NCBI RefSeq assembly: GCF_038433155.1
Contig: NZ_JBCDMW010000010.1
Coordinates: forward strand, 1-64,000
Source: Luteococcus sp038433155
Lineage (GTDB): Bacteria > Actinomycetota > Actinomycetes > Propionibacteriales > Propionibacteriaceae
Direction of reading: 5' to 3'
DNA length: 64,000 nt
Shown: positions 52,275 to 60,631 of the stretch, piece by piece
How the letters are laid out: each line of letters starts with the position of its first letter
How positions within the stretch are numbered: the first letter of the stretch is position 1
Position numbers and translations under genes: made by a program
The notes under the pieces: generated by a model
Seen by the model: the letters and a program-made list of their open reading frames with translations, nothing else
The model's database searches: none
Told to the model about the DNA's origin: nothing

Positions 52275-53234
52275 TCAGCCTGCACACGGGGGTTTTCGCC
52301 GCCTGCGGGAGCGGTGATCGGCAACGCTCGCAGGGGTGGGTTCCGGCGGGAAGCCCAAGTCCCGTCGACGGCGGGCCATGACGGCGGCCAGCCGGCCCAT
52401 CACCTTGCCCTCCTCGTCCATCATGGGCGTGGTGACGGGGAAGTAGGTCCAACCCTCCGCCACCAGCCCGGTGATTCGCTCCTGGTCTGCATAGAACGTG
52501 GCCGGATCGGTGTGGAAGGCGACCGACTGGACCTCCATCGCAATCTTGAGATCTGGCATTCCCACGTCCAGCACCATCCGCACTCCGCCGATCATGACCG
52601 GGAGGTTCCCCACCCAGCCAGTGATCTGATGGTCGTACAGCATCATGTGCCAACGGCGTTCCGCATGTGACCACGGATTCTCCCGGCTGTTGTCCACCGC
52701 GAAGCGCCTCAGTTCGGTGCCGGTCCGGCGGGACATCGAGTCCAGCGCGCCCTGGATCTCCACCAGGCTCGCCTCCCCCCGGCGCAGTGCCTCGTCGATG
52801 GCGTCCCCACCGTCCCGCTCGGCCAGCCAGACCGCGGTCCATGAAGGATGGGTCCAGCGCATTCCGTCCTTTTCCACCATGTGGTCCAGCGGGAGTTTCA
52901 CCCGGTGGATTCGGACCCCGGCCGCAGGTCTGGTGTAGCGGGGCAGGATCACGTCGATCTCACCCGCCTGATGCTCGGGCCAGTACCCGAGCCGGGCCGC
53001 GGCATCCCCCGTGATGATGGCATCCGGCCGCCAGAGCATCACGGCCCGCACCCGCACGTCGAAGTCCCCGGCCACACCGGCCGCCGCAATCACGCCCGGC
53101 AGGATGCGCACCACCTCCTTCTTCGGTGAGCGCAGCATCCAGTCGATGGATCCACGCAAGTCCGGATGATCCGCCCGGCGCAGCACCCCGCCATTGGACG
53201 CCAGCAGCGCCCTGACCTCATCTGTCCCCCGCAT
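52275..53234 (-). CDS. DUF559 (Vsr-like nuclease fold) protein
   Basis: A 319-residue protein. The N-terminal ~60 residues start MRGTDEVRALLASNGGVLRRADHP, typical of AbiEi/DUF559-type actinobacterial proteins. The C-terminal DUF559 domain has MVLDVGMPDLKIAMEVQS and YADQERITGLVAEGWTYFPVT. The D...E-x-Q pattern is that of the endonuclease fold; activity is unproven. The frame extends upstream to MNNICRV in repeat copy C, but the family-like start at 53234 is preferred. Confidence 0.82.
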   Translation of the reverse strand: MRGTDEVRALLASNGGVLRRADHPDLRGSIDWMLRSPKKEVVRILPGVIAAAGVAGDFDVRVRAVMLWRPDAIITGDAAARLGYWPEHQAGEIDVILPRYTRPAAGVRIHRVKLPLDHMVEKDGMRWTHPSWTAVWLAERDGGDAIDEALRRGEASLVEIQGALDSMSRRTGTELRRFAVDNSRENPWSHAERRWHMMLYDHQITGWVGNLPVMIGGVRMVLDVGMPDLKIAMEVQSVAFHTDPATFYADQERITGLVAEGWTYFPVTTPMMDEEGKVMGRLAAVMARRRRDLGFPPEPTPASVADHRSRRRRKPPCAG

Positions 53235-53323
53235 GCCCAGCAGTGTGTGCAAGAGGCGGCGATTCGTGTCACCCGGCCGGGCGCCTGTGGACAACTCCTC
53301 GAGAGCACCCGGACTGTGGACAA

Positions 53324-53425
53324 CCCTGCATATGTTGTTCATCAGCCGCTGTTCCCGGCATGCCGTGGGTCGGTTGAGGCGTGGCACGCCCACTATGACG
53401 ATCATCACGAGCAACATCTGCAGGG
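53324..53425. repeat. ~102-bp inverted-repeat element, copy C
   Basis: Ends CCCTGCATATGTTGT (53324-53338) and GCAACATCTGCAGGG (53411-53425), 13 of 15 paired, interior 72 bp. It lies between the DUF559 gene and the actP control region. Confidence 0.65.
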
Positions 53426-53448
53426 TGACCCGCGTGCCTCATTTTGAA

Positions 53449-53464
53449 AGGTTTCACGAAACCT
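53449..53464. promoter_or_regulatory. 16-bp palindromic operator AGGTTTCACGAAACCT
   Basis: Perfect 7-bp half-sites with a 2-bp centre, 2 bp before the CRP-like site. It is an unidentified regulator site candidate. Confidence 0.5.
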
Positions 53465-53466
53465 CT

Positions 53467-53482
53467 TGTGCATGAGTTCACA
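53467..53482 (+). promoter_or_regulatory. CRP/GlxR-like site upstream of DUF485-actP
   Basis: TGTGCATGAGTTCACA matches TGTGA-N6-TCACA at 9 of 10 defined positions. It lies 183 bp before the GTG. Confidence 0.6.
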
Positions 53483-53664
53483 ATGTGTCACTCTCTTGTC
53501 AACCACCCGCCGGTGGCCGAACGAGCCGACAGCGCAGCCGGATCGTTGCCCCAGTACCGCGCCACCCCAACAAGACCCGGACCGGGTCACCTAGAGCCCC
53601 GACAACCGTCGAGGCCACTTGCCACACACCGAGGCCCGCCTCGGCGCCCCTGACAGGAGCCCGC

Positions 53665-54084
53665 GTGACGCACCAACACCACCACTCCACCTCCGATGAG
53701 GTGGAAGCACACCTTCCCGAGGACCACTGGCCCCTGCCTGAGCTCAGCCAGGTTGGCCCCGAGTCCACCGCCGACGGCATCGACTTCGTCGCCGCCAAGA
53801 ACTCCGCCGAATACCAGGAACTGCGCAAGTCCTTCACCAGCTTCGCCTTCCCGATGGTGATCACCTTCGTCGGCCTCTACTTCGTCTTCGTCCTGATGGC
53901 CACCTACGCCCCGGGTCTGATGGGCAAGAAGGTCTTCGGCTACATCAACGTCGGCATCCTGTTCGGCCTGCTGAACTTCCTCACCACCTACCTGGTGACC
54001 TTCTTCTACGTCCGGCACGCCAACAACAACCTTGACCCTCGCGCCCGCACGCTGCGCGCCCGCCTGGAGCAGGAGGCCAACTGA
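53665..54084 (+). CDS. DUF485 membrane protein
   Basis: A 139-residue protein. It has a hydrophilic, His-rich N-terminus (THQHHHSTSD), then two transmembrane helices: FAFPMVITFVGLYFVFVLMA and NVGILFGLLNFLTTYLVTFF. DUF485 proteins (YjcH-like) accompany acetate/cation symporters. The GTG at 53665 has AGGAG 5 nt upstream. Its stop overlaps the actP start (TGATG), so translation is coupled. Confidence 0.9.
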   Translation: MTHQHHHSTSDEVEAHLPEDHWPLPELSQVGPESTADGIDFVAAKNSAEYQELRKSFTSFAFPMVITFVGLYFVFVLMATYAPGLMGKKVFGYINVGILFGLLNFLTTYLVTFFYVRHANNNLDPRARTLRARLEQEAN

Positions 54085-55697
54085 TGAACCCGCTGAATCT
54101 CACCCTGCTGGAGACCGTCGGCAACCCGATCATGAACATCGGCATCTTTGCCCTGTTCGTGATGGGAACCATGGCCGTGGTGATCAAGGTCACCCGGGAC
54201 TCCGCCAAGAAGTCCACCGACTTCTACACCGGTGGCGCCGCCTTCTCCGGCCGCCAGAACGGCCTGGCCATCACCGGCGACTACCTGTCCGCTGCTGCAT
54301 TCCTGGGCGTCACCGGCGCGATCGCCCTCAACGGCTTCGACGGCTTCCTGTACTCCGTCGGCTTCTTCGTGGCCTGGATCATCGCCCTGCTGCTGGTGGC
54401 CGAGCCGCTGCGCAACACCGGCAAGTACACAATGGCCGACGTGATGAGCTTCCGGATGAACCAGAAGCCCGTGCGCACCGCCGCGGCCGCTTCCACCCTG
54501 ACCATCTCCTTCGTCTACCTGCTGGCGCAGATGGCTGGCGCCGGTGGCCTGGTGGCCCTGTTGCTGGGCATCTCCTCCAAGAACGGCCAGAGCCTGGTGA
54601 TCGCGCTGGTGGGCGCCATCATGATCGTCTACGTCCTGGTCGGCGGCATGAAGGGCACCACCTGGGTGCAGATGATCAAGGCCGTGCTGCTGGTCTCCGG
54701 CGCCGCCATCATGTTCGTCTGGGTGATGGCCCTCAAGGGATTCAACCTGTCCACGCTGTTCGCCGACGCCGTCGCCACCCACCCCAAGGCCGACGCCATC
54801 ATGGAGCCGATGCTGCAGTACGGCACCAATGGCTGGACCAAGCTGTCCTTCATCTCGCTGGCCATCGCGCTGGTGTGCGGCCCGTCGGGCCTGCCGCACG
54901 TGCTGATGCGCTTCTACACCGTGCCCACCGCCCAGGATGCCCGCAAGTCCGCGGTCTGGACCATCGGCATGGTTGGCGTCTTCTTCATCTTCACCCTGAT
55001 CCTGGGCTATGGCGCCGCCGCTCTGGTGGGTGCCGAGGCCATCGCCAAGGCCCCTGGCAAGGCGAACTCCGCCGCACCCCTGTTGGCGCACCACCTGGGT
55101 GGGTCGGTCTTCATGGCGATCATCTCCGGCGTGGCCTTCGCCACCATCCTCGCGGTGGTCGCCGGCCTGACCATCACCGCGTCGGCGTCGTTTGCGCACG
55201 ACATCTACAACAACGTGCTGCACGACGGCAAGGTGGATCCGGCCGACGAGGTCAAGGTGGCCCGGATCACCTCGGTCACCATCGGCATCCTGGCCGTGGT
55301 GGGCGGCATCTTCGCCAATGGCCAGAACATCGCCTTCCTGATCTCGCTGGCCTTCGGCGTGGCCGCCTCGGCCAATCTGCCGGCCATCCTGATGACCATG
55401 TACTGGAGCCGCTTCAACACCCGCGGCGCCGTGTGGAGCATCTACGCCGGCCTGGTCTCGGCAATCCTGATCATCCTGTTCTCTACCTCGATCTCCGGCA
55501 GCCCGACGGCCTTCTTCCCGAATGCCAACTTCGCCTTCCTGGAGCTCACAAACCCGACCATCGTGAGCCTCCCGCTGGCCTTCCTGGCCGGCATCGTCGG
55601 CAGCCTCACCTCGCCCGAGCCCGACAGCGACCTGCAGGCCGAGATGGAGGTCTGCTCCATGACCGGCATCGGCGCGGGTGGCGCGATCGCCCACTGA
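54084..55697 (+). CDS. actP: Cation/acetate symporter (SSS family)
   Basis: A 537-residue protein with about 13 helices of the sodium:solute symporter family. ActP-type pieces are STDFYTGGAAFSGRQNGLAITGDYLSAA-like (residues ~35-65) and GPSGLPHVLMRFYTVP near residue 270. It takes up acetate or similar short monocarboxylates. The CRP-like site upstream fits carbon-source control. A strong terminator follows. Confidence 0.92.
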   Translation: MNPLNLTLLETVGNPIMNIGIFALFVMGTMAVVIKVTRDSAKKSTDFYTGGAAFSGRQNGLAITGDYLSAAAFLGVTGAIALNGFDGFLYSVGFFVAWIIALLLVAEPLRNTGKYTMADVMSFRMNQKPVRTAAAASTLTISFVYLLAQMAGAGGLVALLLGISSKNGQSLVIALVGAIMIVYVLVGGMKGTTWVQMIKAVLLVSGAAIMFVWVMALKGFNLSTLFADAVATHPKADAIMEPMLQYGTNGWTKLSFISLAIALVCGPSGLPHVLMRFYTVPTAQDARKSAVWTIGMVGVFFIFTLILGYGAAALVGAEAIAKAPGKANSAAPLLAHHLGGSVFMAIISGVAFATILAVVAGLTITASASFAHDIYNNVLHDGKVDPADEVKVARITSVTIGILAVVGGIFANGQNIAFLISLAFGVAASANLPAILMTMYWSRFNTRGAVWSIYAGLVSAILIILFSTSISGSPTAFFPNANFAFLELTNPTIVSLPLAFLAGIVGSLTSPEPDSDLQAEMEVCSMTGIGAGGAIAH

Positions 55698-55736
55698 TCC
55701 GGTCAGTCAGCGACGTCACTGAATCCCAGCACGACG

Positions 55737-55772
55737 AAGGTCCCCGTCCGGCAGCTGCCGGGCGGGGACCTT
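55737..55772 (+). terminator. Terminator of the DUF485-actP operon
   Basis: 18-bp stem (one G-U pair) AAGGTCCCCGTCCGGCAG / CTGCCGGGCGGGGACCTT followed by TCG. It lies 40 bp after the actP stop. Confidence 0.8.
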
Positions 55773-55906
55773 TCGTCTGGCCCGCTTGGGGCCTCGACAG
55801 ACTCGGGCAACCGTGCTTGCGGACCACGGATCCGTGCCCCCACGAGGGGCGACTGGGACCAGCGCAACCACGGCGGCCAGCCTTCGACAAACCCAGGGAC
55901 TGCAGT

Positions 55907-58222
55907 TCAGGCCAAGGCGTCGGGGCCGCCCTCGAGCAGCTTCACGAACTGTGCCTCGTCCAGGATGGGGCGCCCCAGTTCCTCGGCCTTGGCGGCCTTG
56001 GACCCGGCATTCTCCCCCACCACCACATAGTCGGTCTTCTTGCTGACGCTGCCTGAGGCCTTGCCTCCGCGGCTGATGATGGCCTCCTTGACACCGTCGC
56101 GGGTGAAGCCCTCCAGCCCGCCGGTGACGACGATGGTCAGCCCCTCCAGGGTGCGTTCGATGGATTCGTCGCGCTCGTCGGCCATCCGGACTCCGGCGGC
56201 GGCCCACCGCTCGACGATCTGGCGGTGCCAGTCCACGGTGAACCACTCCACCACGGCCTCGGCGATCACGATCCCGACGCCCTCCGTGTCGGCCAAATCC
56301 TCCACGCTGGCGGACCGAATGGCCTCCAGCGAACCGAAGCGGGTGGCCAACGCCCGCGCCGCTGTCGGCCCGACATGTCGGATGGACAGCGCCACCAGCA
56401 CTCGCCACAGCGGCTGCTTCTTGGCCTTCTCCAACTCCTCCAACAGCTTCTCGGTGGTGGCCCGTGGCTTCGACGGAGTCTTGCTGGTGGCCTTGGTGAA
56501 GAAGTACAGCTGCTTCTCCGGGGGCAGCTCCACCGTCACCCCGTCCTTGCGCCGCTTCGGACGGCGCCATACCTTGGCCTCGGCCAGGTCTTCCAGCCGA
56601 AGGTCGAACAGGCCCGCCTCATTGGCGAGCACCGGTTGGTCGCGCTCGATGCCCTGTCCGTCCGCCTCCGCGGGCCGTCCGTACTCGGGATCCACCAGGG
56701 CCGTCGCTGCCTCGAAACCCAGTGCCTCGATGTCGAAGCCGGAGCGGGAGGCCAGCGCGAACAGCCGCTCCCGCAACTGACTCGGACAGGTCCTGGAATT
56801 GGGGCAGCGGATGTCCTTGTCCCCCTCCTTCTCCGGCCGCAGCTCGGTGCCGCAGGAGGGGCAGTGGGTGGGCATCACGAACTCGGTCTCGCTCCCGTCG
56901 CGCAGCTCGGTGACCGGCCCCAGGATCTCCGGGATCACGTCGCCCGCCTTGCGCAGCACGACGGTATCGCCAATCAGCACGCCCTTGCGCTTCACCTCGA
57001 AGCCGTTGTGCAGGGTGGCCATCGCGACGGTGGAACCGGCCACCTTGACCGGCTGCATCATCCCGAAGGGCGTGACCCGCCCGGTGCGGCCGACGTTGAC
57101 CTGGATGTCCAGCAGCTTGGTGTTGACCTCCTCCGGCGGGTACTTGAAGGCGATTGCCCAGCGCGGTGCCCGGGAGGTGGTGCCCAGCTGCCGCTGCCGG
57201 GCAATCTGGTCCACCTTGATCACGATGCCGTCGATCTCATGGCTCACGTCGTGCCGGTGTTCCCCGTAGTAGGCTACGAATTCCTGCACCTCGGCCGGGG
57301 TGGCCAGCACCCGGTGGTAGGGCGAGGTGGGCAGCCCCCAGGCCTTGAGCCGTTCATAGGCCTCGCTCTGCCGGGTGATGTCGAATCCGGTACGGGCACC
57401 GATTCCGTGCACCAGCATGTCCAGCGGCCGGCTGGCGGTGACCGACGGGTCCTTCTGCCGCAGGGAGCCGGCCGCGGCATTGCGGGGGTTGGCGAAGGGC
57501 GGCTTGCCCTGTTCCACCAAGGACGCGTTCAGGTCGGCGAAGGCGGCCACGGGGAAGAAGACCTCGCCACGGACTTCCAGCAGCTCGGGAATGTCCTCAC
57601 CGGTCAGTTGCTGCGGGATGCTGGCGATGGTGCGGACATTGCCGGTGACGTCCTCCCCCACCCGGCCGTCGCCCCGGGTGGCGGCCCGCACCAGCCGCCC
57701 TCGCTCGTAGGTGAGGTTGATGGCCAGGCCGTCGATCTTCAGCTCACACAGGTACTGGCTGCCGGCCTCCCCGACGGCCTTCTGGGTCCGGGCCAGCCAC
57801 TCGGACAACTCCTCGACGGAGAAGACATTGTCCAGGCTGAGCATCCGCTCGGCGTGGGTGACCGGCGCGAAGTCGGTCAGCCGCTGCGCCGCGCCCACCT
57901 TCTGGGTGGGCGAATCGGGGCTGCGCAGCTCCGGGAAGCTGTCTTCCAGCTGCTGCAGCTGGCCCATCAGTTGGTCGTACTCCGCATCGGAGATGGTGGG
58001 CGCGTCGGCGCCGTAGTAGGCCTCCTGGGCCTCGGTGATCCGCTCGGCAAGCTCGGTCCAGCGGCGCCGTTCGTCGGTGCCGGCCTCGGGCGCGGCCTGG
58101 ACGGCGGCGACGGCGTCTTCGAGCTGCTGCACGGCGACACTGCCCTGGTCCAGGGCATCATCCGCGGTGTCGGCGGTGGCGTCGGTTTGAGCGGCGGGAG
58201 TCTTCTGGGTCACGGCGTCCAT
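55907..58222 (-). CDS. ligA: NAD-dependent DNA ligase
   Basis: A 771-residue ligase that seals nicks in replication and repair. The adenylation motif is ELKIDGLAINL (KxDG) near residue 157. The domain Ia segment EAYYGADAPTISDAEYDQL is N-terminal. The zinc finger is CPSCGTEL...CPNSRTCPSQL, then HhH repeats and a C-terminal BRCT domain (VVTGGLEGFTRDGVKEAI). It is longer than the ~670-residue norm, owing to an N-terminal Ala/Asp-rich extension and an insertion after the zinc finger with Lys-rich text near KVWRRPKRRKDG. The ATG at 58222 was chosen. Confidence 0.96.
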   Translation of the reverse strand: MDAVTQKTPAAQTDATADTADDALDQGSVAVQQLEDAVAAVQAAPEAGTDERRRWTELAERITEAQEAYYGADAPTISDAEYDQLMGQLQQLEDSFPELRSPDSPTQKVGAAQRLTDFAPVTHAERMLSLDNVFSVEELSEWLARTQKAVGEAGSQYLCELKIDGLAINLTYERGRLVRAATRGDGRVGEDVTGNVRTIASIPQQLTGEDIPELLEVRGEVFFPVAAFADLNASLVEQGKPPFANPRNAAAGSLRQKDPSVTASRPLDMLVHGIGARTGFDITRQSEAYERLKAWGLPTSPYHRVLATPAEVQEFVAYYGEHRHDVSHEIDGIVIKVDQIARQRQLGTTSRAPRWAIAFKYPPEEVNTKLLDIQVNVGRTGRVTPFGMMQPVKVAGSTVAMATLHNGFEVKRKGVLIGDTVVLRKAGDVIPEILGPVTELRDGSETEFVMPTHCPSCGTELRPEKEGDKDIRCPNSRTCPSQLRERLFALASRSGFDIEALGFEAATALVDPEYGRPAEADGQGIERDQPVLANEAGLFDLRLEDLAEAKVWRRPKRRKDGVTVELPPEKQLYFFTKATSKTPSKPRATTEKLLEELEKAKKQPLWRVLVALSIRHVGPTAARALATRFGSLEAIRSASVEDLADTEGVGIVIAEAVVEWFTVDWHRQIVERWAAAGVRMADERDESIERTLEGLTIVVTGGLEGFTRDGVKEAIISRGGKASGSVSKKTDYVVVGENAGSKAAKAEELGRPILDEAQFVKLLEGGPDALA

Positions 58223-58328
58223 CCTGCACCAGCCCACTGACAGTTTTGCGTCCAGACGGGGTCGGCAGGCGCGTCGGGGCTGAGGCTGACATGAACTCTG
58301 CGCCAAATCACCCCGTTGACCCTTGATT

Positions 58329-58344
58329 TGTGACAAATTTCACG
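58329..58344 (+). promoter_or_regulatory. CRP/GlxR-like site upstream of AGCS symporter
   Basis: TGTGACAAATTTCACG matches TGTGA-N6-TCACA at 9 of 10 defined positions, 67 bp before the GTG at 58411. Confidence 0.6.
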
Positions 58345-58410
58345 ATTTGCTGTCGCGAACGCTCGTTCGACTCGAGTCCACACACAGGTCAACACACAGG
58401 AGTGCGCACC

Positions 58411-59829
58411 GTGGAAGAATTTCTGACAACCCTCGACGGGATCATCTGGGGCAAGTTCATGCTGATCCCGCTGCTGCTGGGCACCGGCATCTGGCTCACC
58501 ATCCGGCTGGGTGGCGTGCAGTTCCTCAAGCTGGGGCCCGCCCTCTCCCTGGCGCTTTTCCGGCGCAGCGACGCCGATCATGAGGAGGGCGACGTCTCCC
58601 ACTACCAGGCCCTGGCGACGGCCCTGGCCGCCACCGTCGGTGTGGGCAACATCGCCGGCGTCGGCACCGCGATCCACCTGGGTGGCCCCGGTGCCCTGTT
58701 CTGGATGTGGCTCTCGGCGATCTTCGGCATGGCCGCAAAGTACTCGGAGGCCTTCATGGGCGTCCGCTTCCGCACGCTGGACGCCAATGGTGAGGTCTCG
58801 GGCGGCCCGCAGTACTACCTGCAGCGCGCCATCCCGGGCGGGCTCGGCAAGTTCCTGGCCCTCTTCTTCGCCATCGCCGCGGTGATTGCCTCCTTCGGGA
58901 TCGGCAACATGACCCAGTCCAACTCGGTGGCCGCCGCCATGCACGACACCTTCGGGATCAGCCCGACGATCGTCGGCGCGGTGCTGGTGGTGCTGACCGC
59001 GCTGGTGCTCCTGGGCGGCATCAAGTCCATCTCCCGGGTGACCTCCGCCTTCGTCCCGCTGATGATCATCTTCTACGTGGTGGCCGGCTTCGTCGTGCTG
59101 GCCATCAACTACCAGGGCATCATTCCGGCGCTGCAGCTGGTCTTCACCGACGCCTTCACCGGCACCGCCGCGGCGGGCGGCTTCGCGGGCGCGGCCCTGG
59201 CCCAGGCCATCCAGTTCGGCATTGCCCGCGGCGTCTTCTCCAACGAGTCCGGCATGGGCTCGGCGGCCATCGTCGCGGCCGCCGCCAAGACCAAGCACCC
59301 GGTGCGCCAGGGCCTGGTCTCCATGACCCAGACCTTCATCGACACCATCATCGTGGTCTCCATGACCGGCCTGGTGATCCTCACCACCGGCGTGTGGCAG
59401 TCCGGCAAGACCGGCGCCGCGCTCACCGCGCAGGGCTTCAGCACCGGCCTGCCCGGCACGGCCGGCGGCGTGATCGTCGCGCTGGCGCTGATCTTCTTCG
59501 CCTATTCCACCGTGCTGGGTTGGGCCTACTACGGCGAACGCAATGTGGAGCGGCTGGTGGGCGTCAAGGGCGTGCTGCCCTACCGGCTGGTCTTCAGCGC
59601 CATCGTCTTCGTCGGGGCCACCATGGAGCTCTCGACCGTGTGGACCTTCTCCGACATCGCCAACGGCCTGATGGCGCTGCCCAACCTGGTGGGCCTGTTG
59701 ATCTGCTCCGGCCTGATCGCCCGGGAGACCAAGACCTACCTCAAGGTGGACCCGACGCTGCACCACGAGCCGGAGGTCTCCACCCTGGACGGCATCGAGG
59801 CCCTGGAGGGTCTGCCCACCCGCCGCTGA
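58411..59829 (+). CDS. Alanine/glycine:cation symporter (AGCS)
   Basis: A 472-residue protein with about 11 helices. Signature segments are ATALAATVGVGNIAGVGTAI and FGIARGVFSNESGMGSAAI, typical of AGCS (AgcS/DagA) Na+ or H+ driven amino acid uptake. The GTG at 58411 has AGGAG 8 nt upstream. It is divergent from ligA, and a CRP-like site lies between. Confidence 0.93.
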   Translation: MEEFLTTLDGIIWGKFMLIPLLLGTGIWLTIRLGGVQFLKLGPALSLALFRRSDADHEEGDVSHYQALATALAATVGVGNIAGVGTAIHLGGPGALFWMWLSAIFGMAAKYSEAFMGVRFRTLDANGEVSGGPQYYLQRAIPGGLGKFLALFFAIAAVIASFGIGNMTQSNSVAAAMHDTFGISPTIVGAVLVVLTALVLLGGIKSISRVTSAFVPLMIIFYVVAGFVVLAINYQGIIPALQLVFTDAFTGTAAAGGFAGAALAQAIQFGIARGVFSNESGMGSAAIVAAAAKTKHPVRQGLVSMTQTFIDTIIVVSMTGLVILTTGVWQSGKTGAALTAQGFSTGLPGTAGGVIVALALIFFAYSTVLGWAYYGERNVERLVGVKGVLPYRLVFSAIVFVGATMELSTVWTFSDIANGLMALPNLVGLLICSGLIARETKTYLKVDPTLHHEPEVSTLDGIEALEGLPTRR

Positions 59830-59845
59830 CCCGGCACCGAACGGA

Positions 59846-59888
59846 ACTGACCGCAGCTGGCACCGACTACGGTCCGGCTGCGGTCAGT
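59846..59888. terminator. Bidirectional terminator
   Basis: 12-bp stem ACTGACCGCAGC / GCTGCGGTCAGT with a 19-nt loop that can pair further. It lies between the convergent AGCS and Rv2466c-like genes. Confidence 0.65.
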
Positions 59889-59905
59889 AGACCCGTCCAA
59901 GAATG

Positions 59906-60529
59906 TCAGTCGAAGATCGGGCCCACGGTGCGGGTGCGCTTCAGCTCGAAGAAGCCGTCGTACTCGGTCACCAGGCTGAACCCATCAAAGAGCCGGCCCG
60001 CCTCTTCACCCTTGGGCGCCGGGCTGATCACCGGCCCGAACAACGCCTTGCCGTTCAGGTGGATCACCGGGGTACCCACCTCGTCGCCCACCGGATCCAT
60101 CCCATCGTGGTGGCTCTTGCGCAGAGCGACGTCAACCTCGTCGGGCGCATCACCGGGCTGCCAGGCCGCCGCCCGGTCGGCAATCGACTCGTCCAGGTCC
60201 AGCTCGGCCAGCGCCGCCCGCACCGTATCGGCGGTCTTGGGCTCCTTGCCCAGGTGGTAGCGGGTGCCCAGGGCAGTGTAGAAGCTCCGCAGGACGTCGA
60301 AGCCGTGCTGCTGCTCCACCAGGATGGCGGCGCGCACCCCCACCCAGCCCTCGCGCATGTGTTCCTGGTAGTCCTCGGGCAGGTCACGGCCATCGTTCAG
60401 CACCGACAGGCTCATCACGTGGAAGGTCGTGTGCACGTCGCGCACCTTCTCCACCTCCAGCATCCAGCGGGAGGCCATCCAGGCCCACGGGCACAACGGG
60501 TCAAACCAGAAGTCAACGGGAGTGGTCAT
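59906..60529 (-). CDS. Rv2466c-like (mycothiol-dependent) DsbA-fold protein with CPWA site
   Basis: A 207-residue thioredoxin-fold protein closely like mycobacterial Rv2466c: VDFWFDPLCPWAWMASRW, RKSHHDGMDPVGDEVGTPVIH and FFELKRTRTVGP. Rv2466c is a mycothiol-dependent reductase with a CPWC site. Here the second Cys is Ala (C13-P-W-A16), so only a monothiol mechanism is possible. The ATG at 60529 has TAGGCT on the minus strand (60536-60541) 6 nt upstream. Confidence 0.9.
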   Translation of the reverse strand: MTTPVDFWFDPLCPWAWMASRWMLEVEKVRDVHTTFHVMSLSVLNDGRDLPEDYQEHMREGWVGVRAAILVEQQHGFDVLRSFYTALGTRYHLGKEPKTADTVRAALAELDLDESIADRAAAWQPGDAPDEVDVALRKSHHDGMDPVGDEVGTPVIHLNGKALFGPVISPAPKGEEAGRLFDGFSLVTEYDGFFELKRTRTVGPIFD

Positions 60530-60631
60530 GCCCCCAGCCTATGCAACCAATTCCCGAGCAACCCGGTATAGGCTCGAATGGTGATTCAGCCCCGCTGGTC
60601 ATCTCCACGCCATGAAAGGTCCATGTCCCGC

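Larger units (their letters stand above)
53235..53664. other. 430-bp region with repeat copy C and actP-operon control sites
   Basis: The left part holds element copy C. The right part (about 53440-53500) is AT-richer than its surroundings and has a 16-bp palindrome and a CRP-like site. The rest is the leader of the DUF485 gene, with AGGAG at 53655-53659. Confidence 0.6.

Noticed and set aside
53235..53417. N-terminal extension of the DUF559 protein beginning in repeat copy C (MNNICR...)
   Set aside because: The family-like N-terminus begins at 53234; the extension is repeat-derived. Kept only as a finding.
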